Source of the DNA: Methanocaldococcus infernus ME
Lineage (GTDB): Archaea > AGJL01 > Methanococci > Methanococcales > Methanocaldococcaceae
Length of the DNA stretch: 64,000 nt
Direction: 5' to 3'
NCBI RefSeq assembly: GCF_000092305.1
Contig: NC_014122.1
Span: forward strand, 310,001-374,000
Positions 28,935 through 37,460 of the stretch are shown piece after piece. The number at the start of each line of letters is the position of its first letter. Position 1 is the stretch's first letter. Position numbers and translations under genes: made by a program. The notes beneath the pieces are model-generated. The model saw only the letters and a list, made by a program, of their open reading frames with translations, did not search any database and was not told the origin of the DNA.

Positions 28935-30535
28935 AGAAATTTTTAAGCATTCTTGATAACTTCAAAAAAGATGACTCAAAAATAGCTGAGGAATATTTAG
29001 ATAAAGGAGAGTATAAAAAGGCTGTTGAACTTTACTTAAAAATACTTGAAAGAGATGGACATTTAAAGGTTTCTGATCTTGCCAATTTGGCTTTTGCATA
29101 TTACAACTTAGAAGATTACAATTTAGCTTTAGAATTTATAGATAAGGCTTTAAAAATTTCAGAAAGGCCAGAATTTAAATATATAAAGGGAATAACTTTA
29201 TATAAATTAGGAAAATTTGAAGAAGCTTACAATTATTTAAAAAGTGCCTCAACCACTGTAAAAAAGCCTGATCTCTACTACACCTTAGGAGAGCTATGTT
29301 TAAAATTCAAAAAATTTAAAAATGCTGCAAGATTCTTTATGAAAGCTTACCAAGTGACAAAAGATGATATCTATCTTTACAAGTTTGGAGTGGCTAAGTT
29401 TTTTATGGGGGAGGTGAGTGAGGCATTAGAGGTTTTTGAGAAAATAAAAGATAGGAATAGGAAGGCTAAGGAAGTTTTAGAGTCTATAAATGAAATATTA
29501 AAATATATTGACTACCAACCTTCATTAAAGTTGAGAAGAATTATAAAGAATATAGAGAAAGGAGGTGAAGATCTTCTAACAATATTAGATAAAATCCTTG
29601 AACTTGAGAGAGAGGAAGATCTTGCCTATCTTTATAAAGCTATTATTTACAGAATTAACAATAAAAATAAAGAATTTTTAGAGAATCTTGAGAAAGCCAT
29701 GAGCTTAGTTAAGAGATCTATCTATTATATTGAGCTCTCTAAATACTATGAGGATGAAGAAAAGACTATATCTTTTTTATTAAAGTCTAATGAAATTAAG
29801 GAAAATCCATTAGCCCATATTTATTTAGCTCTCAATAACTATAAAAGAGAAGAAAATAAAAAAGTAGAGGAGCATTTTAAAAGAGTTTTTGAGATTACTG
29901 ATGATGAATTTTATCATATCTTATCTCTTTTAGGCTTGTATTTAATAAATGACAATATAGATTATTTAAGAAAAGCTTATTCATACTTTAAGAAGATCTA
30001 TGATGAGGAAGATTATTTCCTAATGGTTATTGGTGGTTATATAACATACAAGTTAGAGATGTGGGAAACAAGTTATAACCTATTTAAAAAAGCCTTGGAA
30101 ATTAAGGAGAGTGATGAGATATTAAAGGGCTTAATACTAAGTGGAACTAAGGCCAACAAATTGTTAGAGATTGAAACCTTCTTAGAGAGAATAAATAATT
30201 TTGATGATGTTGATCTCAAAAATCCACTATTATATTTAGATATCTACCATAAATATGATAGAGCTCAGATTTGCCTGGCTATACTTTACAGATATATCTT
30301 AAAAAATCCTATAAAAGCAAAAATTTATCTTGAGCATCTTTTAGAGGAAATTAATATTTTATCTTTAATAAAAAATTTGTCAGCAAGGGATGAGCTAAAG
30401 AGGTTAGTAGAATACTTAAATGTAAAGTTAGAGGATGAGATTTATAGATTCTTTACTGAAGATGAGTATAGTGTTGATAATGAGCTAATAGAAAAGAGTA
30501 AGAAGGTTTTATATTTGTTTGATTATGTTATCTAA
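28928..30535 (+). CDS. Tetratricopeptide repeat protein
   Basis: 535 residues made almost wholly of TPR-like helix pairs (for example EEYLDKGEYKKAVELYLKIL, AYYNLEDYNLALEFIDKAL, YKLGKFEEAYNYLKSA). It has no signal peptide, so it is a cytoplasmic protein-interaction scaffold. Translationally coupled to the methanopterin gene (7-nt overlap). Its 3' end overlaps convergent mptN by 27 nt. Partners are unknown. Confidence 0.85.
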   Translation: MLKKFLSILDNFKKDDSKIAEEYLDKGEYKKAVELYLKILERDGHLKVSDLANLAFAYYNLEDYNLALEFIDKALKISERPEFKYIKGITLYKLGKFEEAYNYLKSASTTVKKPDLYYTLGELCLKFKKFKNAARFFMKAYQVTKDDIYLYKFGVAKFFMGEVSEALEVFEKIKDRNRKAKEVLESINEILKYIDYQPSLKLRRIIKNIEKGGEDLLTILDKILELEREEDLAYLYKAIIYRINNKNKEFLENLEKAMSLVKRSIYYIELSKYYEDEEKTISFLLKSNEIKENPLAHIYLALNNYKREENKKVEEHFKRVFEITDDEFYHILSLLGLYLINDNIDYLRKAYSYFKKIYDEEDYFLMVIGGYITYKLEMWETSYNLFKKALEIKESDEILKGLILSGTKANKLLEIETFLERINNFDDVDLKNPLLYLDIYHKYDRAQICLAILYRYILKNPIKAKIYLEHLLEEINILSLIKNLSARDELKRLVEYLNVKLEDEIYRFFTEDEYSVDNELIEKSKKVLYLFDYVI

Positions 30536-31354
30536 CAAAATAGAGGCTAAGTTAACCTCATGAGCCTTAGATATAGCTATCCAAGATGGAGTAGCATTAA
30601 CCTCCAACACTAACAATTTATTCCCTTTTTCTATTAAGTCTACTCCACCATAAAAGAGTCCAAACTTCTCTTTAATGTCTAAGACTAATTTTTTCATTTT
30701 TTCATAGGCTTTACATGGCTCTACTTCAGCCCCTTGGCTAACATTGTGCTTCCAACTTTTTCCATATCTATACATACAGTAAATTTTATTGTCAATAAAG
30801 AAAGCTCTTATATCTCTATCACTATTTATATACTCTTGAATATATAAAACTTTATTAACCTTCTTCAGATTTCTTAATAAAGAAACCTTAGAAGCTATTG
30901 GCATGTCCTCTTTTATCTTATGTATTCCTTCCCCACCATGTCCAAATATTGGCTTTACAACAACATCTCCAACCTCCTCTATAAAGAGGAGAGCATCATT
31001 TTCATTTTCAGTTATCAATGTCTTTGGTTGAGGAAAATTAAATTTATCTAAGTATATAGTTGTCAGTAACTTATTTCCACAGATATCTATAACCTCTGGC
31101 TTATTAATGGTTGGAACAAAATTTGCCAAATATTTTAAGACATCACTCCTGTGCCATTCCCATCCAATATTTCTTATAAAAAAGCAGTCCATATTTAGCA
31201 AGTTAGTTTTATAGTACTTAACAATTCTCTCATGTATATCAATGGTTATATGCCTTGGATCAATTAACCTATAATCAACTCCTTTCTCCTCACAAGCCTT
31301 CATAAGAGAGAGGACAACATCATCCTTCTCTAAACTTACAATTCCAAGCTTCAT
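30509..31354 (-). CDS. mptN: ATP-grasp ligase, probable tetrahydromethanopterin:glutamate ligase
   Basis: 281-residue RimK-like ATP-grasp enzyme. The ATP-binding loop is VVKPIFGHGGEGI (about 131-143), and metal-ligand and substrate motifs include QEYINSDRDIRAFF and LVLEVNATPSW. In Methanocaldococcus the RimK homologues MptN and CofF add glutamate to tetrahydrosarcinapterin and to F420. The N-terminal IRNIGWEW segment and the nearby beta-RFAP synthase favour MptN, though CofF remains possible. Confidence 0.7.
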   Translation of the reverse strand: MKLGIVSLEKDDVVLSLMKACEEKGVDYRLIDPRHITIDIHERIVKYYKTNLLNMDCFFIRNIGWEWHRSDVLKYLANFVPTINKPEVIDICGNKLLTTIYLDKFNFPQPKTLITENENDALLFIEEVGDVVVKPIFGHGGEGIHKIKEDMPIASKVSLLRNLKKVNKVLYIQEYINSDRDIRAFFIDNKIYCMYRYGKSWKHNVSQGAEVEPCKAYEKMKKLVLDIKEKFGLFYGGVDLIEKGNKLLVLEVNATPSWIAISKAHEVNLASILLDNIIKQI

Positions 31355-31364
31355 TTTTGTTCCC

Positions 31365-32525
31365 TCAGGTTGTATATTCAGAGTTTATCCTTACATATTC
31401 ATAAGTTAGATCACAGCCATAAGCTTTATCTTCAAAAGTTCCAGCTTTTAAATCTATTATAAAGGTTATCTCTTTATTTTTCATCAATTTTTCAGCTTTT
31501 TTCAACTCTTCACTACCTTCATCAGCTAAGACATTCCCATCTTTAACTAAATAAACCTCTTCCTCTCCACTTTTTAATATAATATCTATTTCCTCAGGGT
31601 TAAAGTCTGCTCCACTATAGCCAACAGCTGCTAAGATTCTCCCCCAATTTGGGTCTCCACCAAAGACAGCAGTTTTTACTAAGAGAGAGTTAATTACAGA
31701 TTTACAAGCTTTTTCAGCATCTTCCTTACTCTTAGCTCCTTTAACAATAACCTCCATAAATTTACTTGCTCCTTCACCATCTTTAACTATCATTCTTGCT
31801 AAGGTGTCAAAAACTTCAAAGAGAGCATTATCAAACTCTTCCTTAATCTCTTTATAGTTAATATTACTTAAACCATTAGCCATAATAAAAACAGAGTCAT
31901 TTGTTGATGTATCTCCATCAACAGAAATTCTGTTAAAGGTTTTCTCAACCATCTCTTTCAGTAGATTATCTAACTCATCCTTTTCAATTTTAACATCAGT
32001 TAAAACAAAGCACAGCATAGTAGCCATATTTGGGTGGATCATCCCAGCTCCTTTGGCTATGCCAACAATATTAACATCTCCAACCTTTTTAACAACATAC
32101 TTAGGAAAGGTGTCAGTTGTCATTATTGCCTTAGCTGTTTCTTCTAAGTTGTTCCCTCTCTTAAGCCTCTCATAAGCTTTCTTTATCCTATCTTCAATAA
32201 TATCCATAGGCATCTTTCTACCTATAACTCCAGTTGAAGCCACTAAAATATCTTCTTTTTCAATATTTAATAACTTACTAACTATTTCCTGCATTTTCTT
32301 TGCATCTTCCATTCCACCATTTGTATAGCAGTTTGCATTTCCACTATTAACTACAATAGCTCTAAACTTTTCCTTCTTTTTTAATAGCTCTTGGCATAAA
32401 ATTACTGGATGAGCTTTAACTCTATTTTTGGTAAAAGTAGCTGACACTAAAGCAGGAACCTCTGAGTAGATGATAGAGACTCCATACTTCCCTTCCTTGT
32501 AACCATTGAATTTAAAGCCTCTCAT
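31365..32525 (-). CDS. argJ: Glutamate N-acetyltransferase / amino-acid acetyltransferase
   Basis: Ornithine acetyltransferase that recycles the acetyl group in arginine synthesis. 386 residues. The self-cleaving site sits in GMIHPNMATMLCFVLTD: autoproteolysis before the Thr of ATM makes alpha and beta chains and exposes the catalytic threonine. Other conserved parts are NSGNANCYTNGG and TTDTFPK. The C-terminal YGCDLTYEYVRINSEYTT is intact. Confidence 0.95.
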   Translation of the reverse strand: MRGFKFNGYKEGKYGVSIIYSEVPALVSATFTKNRVKAHPVILCQELLKKKEKFRAIVVNSGNANCYTNGGMEDAKKMQEIVSKLLNIEKEDILVASTGVIGRKMPMDIIEDRIKKAYERLKRGNNLEETAKAIMTTDTFPKYVVKKVGDVNIVGIAKGAGMIHPNMATMLCFVLTDVKIEKDELDNLLKEMVEKTFNRISVDGDTSTNDSVFIMANGLSNINYKEIKEEFDNALFEVFDTLARMIVKDGEGASKFMEVIVKGAKSKEDAEKACKSVINSLLVKTAVFGGDPNWGRILAAVGYSGADFNPEEIDIILKSGEEEVYLVKDGNVLADEGSEELKKAEKLMKNKEITFIIDLKAGTFEDKAYGCDLTYEYVRINSEYTT

Positions 32526-32636
32526 ATTTATTCACCAAAATCCCAATTTTTTAAAATAAAAAATACTTTTAAATAGTTTAGTACCTAAAATATAAAATTT
32601 GATAACAAATAATAAATCTTTGTTTAGGGGGTGCTA

Positions 32637-33122
32637 ATGAAATGTAAGTTTCTTATGGCATTTCTTATGCTCTTTTTGGTTTGTTATAGTGGTTGTCTAT
32701 TTAAAGAAGGTTATCCAGATATTTTATATAAAAAATATAATGTTGTTAAAATTATTAATACAACAATTGAAAATAAAAGTGTAATCATTGTTTATCAAAT
32801 AAAATCAAAGTTTGGCCCATTAAGTAATGTTGAAGGGTTGGATGTAGATAGTAAAAGAGACATTGTAGCCATCTGCTACTATGTATTTAAAAATACTAAT
32901 GCTGATGAAGTCCAAATCATCTGCTTCTACCCTGAAGACTCTAATTTAGTAGTCCTATATAAATTCAAAATAGATAGGAGAAATGCAGAATTAGCTGAAC
33001 TATTTGATATAAGTCCTGATCAGATAGACACTTATGCTCTATATAAGGGTAGTAGATTGATAGCCTTAGGACAGCTATGGGTAAATAAGGGGTTAGCTAA
33101 AAAATTAGGTTTATTAACATAA
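32637..33122 (+). CDS. Putative secreted/lipid-anchored protein
   Basis: 161 residues with a signal peptide (LMAFLMLFLVCYSGCLF). The Cys after YSG could be a lipobox-like anchoring residue, although archaeal lipidation here is not proven. The mature part is a small mixed domain with no family I can name. ATG 32637 is chosen behind GGGGGTG; the GTG at 32631 is part of that site. It is followed 17 nt later by a zinc-ribbon gene. Confidence 0.6.
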   Translation: MKCKFLMAFLMLFLVCYSGCLFKEGYPDILYKKYNVVKIINTTIENKSVIIVYQIKSKFGPLSNVEGLDVDSKRDIVAICYYVFKNTNADEVQIICFYPEDSNLVVLYKFKIDRRNAELAELFDISPDQIDTYALYKGSRLIALGQLWVNKGLAKKLGLLT

Positions 33123-33139
33123 ATTGAGGTGAAGGCTTT

Positions 33140-33706
33140 ATGAGAATTCTTCCATTAACTGATGAGGAAAAAGCCAGTATTATAGCAGGGCTTAGAAGTA
33201 CAGTTCCAGCCACAAGGTTAGTTACTTTAAGAAGGTTACAAGAGTTAGCAGATACAAGGCCAGAGGCTTTTGCTTACTTAGATGCCTATGATAAAACTAC
33301 TCTAAATGAGATACTATATTTGTTAAATCACATTATTGAATATGACCCTGATGAGATCATAAGAAGAGAGGCTATGTTAGCTCTTGAAAAAATTAAGAAG
33401 GCTTTAGGTACTAAATTCTCAGTATTCATTCCTGAGTGTGAGAGCTGTAGAGCTTTAATAGATCCTGGTTGGGAATACTGTGCTAAGTGTGGAGCTGAGA
33501 TAAGTAAGATGAAATTTGAAGAGCTAAAGAAGTGTAAGAACTGTGGAAAGTATATTTATGAATCTTGGATTCACTGTGCACACTGTGGAACAAAGTTAAA
33601 AGAGGAGGAGGAAGAGATATTAAGATGTCCAAATTGTAAAAGACCAATTCAGCCAGAGTGGATGGTTTGTCCATACTGTGGTTATAGATTAAAGAGAAAA
33701 CCTTAA
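33140..33706 (+). CDS. Helical-repeat and triple zinc-ribbon protein
   Basis: 188 residues. The N-terminal 90 residues are helical and HEAT-like (RLVTLRRLQELADTRPEA, then REAMLALEKIKKAL). Then three consecutive zinc ribbons follow, each of two CxxC knuckles: CESC..CAKC, CKNC..CAHC, CPNC..CPYC. Such modules usually mediate nucleic acid or protein binding. No enzyme domain. Its 3' end overlaps convergent sucC by 18 nt. Confidence 0.75.
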   Translation: MRILPLTDEEKASIIAGLRSTVPATRLVTLRRLQELADTRPEAFAYLDAYDKTTLNEILYLLNHIIEYDPDEIIRREAMLALEKIKKALGTKFSVFIPECESCRALIDPGWEYCAKCGAEISKMKFEELKKCKNCGKYIYESWIHCAHCGTKLKEEEEEILRCPNCKRPIQPEWMVCPYCGYRLKRKP

Positions 33707-34777
33707 ACTCTCAGCCAATCTTTTCCCAGCTTCATACATAGATGTGGAGTAAGGAATATTGGCCTCTTCTAAAATTTTTCTTCCTAACTCTTCATTAGTT
33801 CCTGTTAATCTGACAGAGAACTTAATATTTGGATTATCTTTTAAGATTTCTACAATTGCCTTAGCTACTTCATCACACCTTGTTATTCCACCAAGGACAT
33901 TTATAAAGATCCCTTTAACTTTTTTATTCTCCAAAACCTTCTTTAAAGCTAACTTAGTAGTTTCTTCATCAGCCCCTCCACCAATGTCTAAGAAGCAAGC
34001 TGGCTTTAAGCCAAAGTCATAGATTGTATCCATACTTGCCAATGTTAAGCCAGCTCCATTACCAATGACTGCAACATCTCCATCAAGCTCAACATAGGCA
34101 AATGGCAAATTCTCCTTATTTTTATACTCTTCAAATTCACTAAAGTCCTGTCTAAAGTAAGAGTCATCATCTAAGTGTATGACAGCATCAGCAGCATAAA
34201 TTTTATTATCTTCAGTTATAACCAATGGGTTAATTTCAACAAGGGTAGCATCAAGCTCTTTAAAGATCTTATAAACTTTGTAGATAATATCTCCAACTTT
34301 AATCTCAACTCCAGCCTTTTTAGCTATCTCTCTTCCAATGTATGGAAGGAAGGGCTTTTTTATATCTACATAGTATTTAATAATTTTCTCAGGATGTTTC
34401 TCAGCAATTTCTTCTATATCTACACCACCCTCAGAGGAGAAAATAATAACTGGCTTTTTCTCATTTCTATCAATGGTTATTGATAAATAATACTCTTTTT
34501 TTATCCTTAGCTTCTCTTCAACCAATATTTTATCAACTTTTTCTCCCTTTATCTCTTTATTAAAGAGCTCTTCAACCTTTTCCTTAAAGTTTTCCTTGTT
34601 TGTAAATAAGATTCCTCCAGCTTTTCCTCTTCCACCTACTAAAACTTGAGCCTTTAGCACAGCTTCATCAAATTCTTTTAATTCCACATCATCCCCTTTC
34701 TTTATCAAAAAGCTTTTTGGAACATCAATTCCATACTTTTTAAAGATTTTTTTGGCTTCATATTCATGTAACTTCAC
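33689..34777 (-). CDS. sucC: Succinate-CoA ligase, beta subunit
   Basis: 362 residues, ATP-grasp beta subunit that with SucD interconverts succinate and succinyl-CoA; in methanogens it serves the incomplete reductive TCA route. Visible motifs: AKKIFKKYGIDVPKSFLI at the N-terminus, VGGRGKAGGI, EINPLVITEDN (Mg-nucleotide site) and FLDIGGGADEE. sucD is not adjacent. Divergent from the hdrA cluster, with a 112-nt shared promoter region. Confidence 0.94.
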   Translation of the reverse strand: MKLHEYEAKKIFKKYGIDVPKSFLIKKGDDVELKEFDEAVLKAQVLVGGRGKAGGILFTNKENFKEKVEELFNKEIKGEKVDKILVEEKLRIKKEYYLSITIDRNEKKPVIIFSSEGGVDIEEIAEKHPEKIIKYYVDIKKPFLPYIGREIAKKAGVEIKVGDIIYKVYKIFKELDATLVEINPLVITEDNKIYAADAVIHLDDDSYFRQDFSEFEEYKNKENLPFAYVELDGDVAVIGNGAGLTLASMDTIYDFGLKPACFLDIGGGADEETTKLALKKVLENKKVKGIFINVLGGITRCDEVAKAIVEILKDNPNIKFSVRLTGTNEELGRKILEEANIPYSTSMYEAGKRLAESLRFSL

Positions 34778-34835
34778 ATTCTCACCCTAAAAATAGTTTT
34801 AATAATCGCTATTAAGAAGACTAACAATACATATT

Positions 34836-34843
34836 TTTATATT
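34836..34843 (+). promoter_or_regulatory. Probable TATA box of the hdrA-vhu-fwd cluster
   Basis: TTTATATT about 50 nt upstream of the hdrA ATG predicts transcription starting near 34863-34868, then a GGTGA ribosome binding site at 34880-34884. An inverted repeat TTAATA-ATCGC-TATTAA (34799-34815) lies about 20 nt farther upstream and could be an operator shared with divergent sucC. Confidence 0.45.
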
Positions 34844-34889
34844 ATTTAGGTTATCTTATTTTAATGTCACTTTAATGAGGTGATTTTCT

Positions 34890-36866
34890 ATGACAACCCC
34901 AAGAATTGGGGTTTATGTCTGTTACTGTGGGACTAATATTAAAGCTGTTGTTGATTGTGAAGCTGTTAAAGAGTTTGCGGAAAAGTTGGATGGAGTTGTA
35001 GTAGCAAGAACCTACCCATTCATGTGTGCAGATCCAGGGCAAAAGTTGATTCAGGAGGATATAAAGAAGTATAATTTAAATAGAATTGTTGTAGCTGCAT
35101 GTACTCCAAAGATACACGAGCCAACTTTTAGAGCTTGTATAAAAGATGCTGGACTTTCTCCTTACTACTTAGAGTTTGTTAATATCAGAGAGCATGACTC
35201 TTTTGTTCATATGGAGGATAAAGAGGCTGCTACTAAGAAGGCTATGGAGTTAGTTGCTGCAGCTGTTGAAAGAGCTAAGAGATTAGAAGATATTCCTCAA
35301 AAGGTTGTTGAAGTTGAAAAATCCTGTTTAATCATCGGTGGGGGAATTGCTGGGATTCAGGCAGCTTTAGACTTAGCTGATCAAGGTTATAAAGTTTATT
35401 TACTTGAAAAAGAGCCATCCATTGGAGGTAGGATGGCTCAGCTTGCTAAGACATTCCCCACCGATGACTGTGCGCTGTGAATTCTCGCCCCGAAGATGGT
35501 TAGCGTCGCCAACCACCCAAATATTGAAATTATCACTTATGCTGAATTAAAAGAGGTTAGTGGATACATAGGAAACTTTGAAGTCACCATAGAGAAAAAA
35601 CCAAGATATGTTGATGAAAGCAAGTGTACAGGTTGTGGAGCCTGTGCCAGTGTTTGTCCTATTGAAGTGCCTAATGAGTTTGATCTTGGTTTAGGAGTAA
35701 GGAAAGCTATCTATGTCCCATTCCCACAGGCTGTTCCATTGGTTTATACAATAGATATGGATTACTGTATTAAATGTGAGCTCTGTAGTAAAGTCTGTGG
35801 TCCTGGAGCCATAGATTATAACCAAAAACCAGAAGAAATTAAGTTAAAAGTTGGAACTATTATCTGTGCTGTTGGATTTGATGAGTTTGACTGTACATTA
35901 AAAGAAGAGTATGGTTATGGAGTTTATGATAATGTCATTACAACCTTACAATTAGAAAGAATGATTAACCCTGCTGGGCCAACTGGAGGACATGAGATAA
36001 GGCCAAGTGATGGTAAGCATCCTAAGAGAATTCTGTTTATCCAGTGTGTTGGTTCAAGAGACTTAAAGGTTGGAAAGCCATACTGTTCAAGAATCTGTTG
36101 TATGTTTGCCTTAAAGAATGCTCAGTTAATTAAGATGCATGATCCAAGTGCTGAAGTCTATATTTGCTACATGGACATCAGATCCTTTGGAAAAGGTTAT
36201 GAAGAATACTACCAAAGAGCTCAGGAGCAGTTTGGAGTTAGATTTATTAGAGGAAGGCCAGCCTGTATTATTGAGGATCCAGAAACTAAGAACTTGATAG
36301 TTAGAGTTGAAGATACTTTAATTGGAGAAATTCTTGAGTTAGAGGTTGACTTAGTTGTTCTCTCTGCTGGTCTCTCACCAAGACCAGATAACAAGAAGTT
36401 AGCCAAGATGTTAGGATTAGAGCTTAGCCCAGATGGATTCTTTAAGGAGTTACACCCAAAGTTAGCTCCAGTTAATACTAAAGTTGATGGAATAGCCATA
36501 GCTGGAGTAGCCCAAGGGCCTAAGGATATTCCTGATACTGTAGCACAGGCTAAAGGGGCTGCAAGTGCTGTAGCCATTCCAATGGCTAAGGGTAAGTTTG
36601 AAATTGAGATGATTAGAGCTATAGTTGATGAAGAGATCTGTGGAGGCTGTGAGATCTGTGCTCAAGTGTGTCCATACAATGCTATAAGCTATGTTGAAAA
36701 AGATGGACATTTAGTTGCAAGTGTCAATGACATAGCCTGTAAAGGTTGTGGTTCCTGTGTAGCTGCATGTCCAAGTGGAGCCATGCAGTTAAGATACTAT
36801 AGAGATGAGCAAATAATTCCTGCAATAGATGCCATGTTAAAGGTTCACAATGAGTTATCAAAGTAA
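34890..36866 (+). CDS. hdrA: Heterodisulfide reductase subunit A, selenoprotein (UGA = Sec197)
   Basis: Flavin-bifurcating subunit of the heterodisulfide reductase complex: takes electrons from the Vhu hydrogenase and splits them between ferredoxin and CoM-S-S-CoB. 658 residues in one continuous frame if TGA 35478-35480 is read as selenocysteine; both sides align to HdrA without a frameshift. N-terminal Cys-rich domain (CYCG), FAD loop [16 protein letters not shown], Sec in the CAL-U-ILAPKM cluster motif, then four ferredoxin motifs ([47 protein letters not shown]). No GAA/A SECIS is found behind it. The bases after the UGA are unusually GC-rich and perfectly complementary to the RNA at 46184-46217. 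First gene of the cluster. Confidence 0.95.
35488..35519 (+). promoter_or_regulatory. hdrA target site for the proposed trans-SECIS RNA
   Basis: Bases 35488-35509 are a 22/22 perfect Watson-Crick complement of RNA bases 46195-46216, extended by a G-U at 35487/46217. After a small internal loop, 35513-35519 pair 7/7 with 46184-46190. The site begins 7 nt after the Sec UGA. The codons here (CTC GCC CCG ... AGC GTC GCC AAC CAC) are rare in the surrounding AT-rich genes, suggesting selection on the RNA rather than on the protein alone. Confidence 0.85.
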
Positions 36867-36929
36867 ATTTAATTTAGATGAAGCCCTTTATGGGCTGATG
36901 ACTCAAAAAATTTTAATTATGGGGAGAAC

Positions 36930-37337
36930 ATGGAGCCAGTAATAATAGCATTCTGTTGCTATCAATGAGGATATGGTGCAGCTGACTTAGCTGGAACCAG
37001 TAGAATGCAATATCCTCCTTACATTAGAATTATAAGGATCCCCTGTACTGGAAGGTTTGATATAACTCATGCAATGAGAGCCTTCCAGTTGGGGGCAGAT
37101 GCTGTAATGGTTGTTGGTTGAAAGAAAGGAGAATGTGTTTATGAGCATGGTAACTACAGGGCTGAGGAGAGGGTTAGGCTCGCTAAAAAATTATTGGATG
37201 AGTATGGCTTAGGTGGAGATAGAATAGAAATCTTTTTCATGTCAGCAGCTGATGCTGATAAGTTTGTTAAAGCTTCCAATGAAATGGTTGAAAGGGTTAA
37301 AAAATTGGGGCCTAACCCTCTCAAAGCCCAAAACTAA
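36930..37337 (+). CDS. vhuD: F420-non-reducing hydrogenase iron-sulfur subunit D, two selenocysteines
   Basis: 135-residue [2Fe-2S] subunit linking the Vhu hydrogenase to HdrA. The reading frame holds two in-frame UGA codons, at 36966-36968 (Sec13, FCCYQ-U-GYGAADLAG) and 37119-37121 (Sec64, VVG-U-KKGECVY). Both fall where cysteine-type MvhD/VhcD proteins have Cys. The ATG at 36930 follows GGGGAG. A standard archaeal SECIS lies behind the stop at 37357-37392 and can serve both codons. Automated gene finders would miss or fragment this gene. Confidence 0.93.
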
Positions 37338-37356
37338 ACATTAAAAAGGGATGAAC

Positions 37357-37392
37357 TCCTCCTGGGAACCCTCACCTGAGGGACCAGGGGGA
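37357..37392 (+). promoter_or_regulatory. Archaeal SECIS element of vhuD
   Basis: A 9-bp lower stem (37357-37365 with 37384-37392, one G-U) leads to the diagnostic internal loop GAA (37366-37368) opposite A (37383). The upper stem is CCCTC/GAGGG with loop ACCT. It sits 19 nt behind the vhuD stop, where archaeal SECIS elements direct UGA decoding as selenocysteine through SelB. Confidence 0.93.
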
Positions 37393-37399
37393 AAGACCG

Positions 37400-37420
37400 C
37401 CCCCTTTAAAGTGAAGGGGG
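37400..37420 (+). other. GC-rich hairpin behind the vhuD SECIS
   Basis: Stem CCCCCTT/AAGGGGG around a 7-nt loop, followed by TTCT and an AT-rich run. The five C bases could pair instead with GGGGG (37387-37391) of the SECIS 3' strand, so the two structures can compete. It may be a stabiliser, processing site or switch between vhuD and vhuG. Confidence 0.55.
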
Positions 37421-37460
37421 TTCTAATTATTTTTTCAAGTTTTTATAAGGAGGGGAAAAG

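Noticed and set aside
35478-35480. Apparent stop codon splitting hdrA into two genes
   Set aside because: Both halves are in the same frame and form one HdrA protein with the UGA at a conserved cluster position, so this is selenocysteine and not a nonsense mutation or pseudogene.
36880-36896. hdrA-vhuD spacer hairpin as a SECIS
   Set aside because: A GAA precedes the stem, but the opposite base is T rather than A and no lower stem can form.
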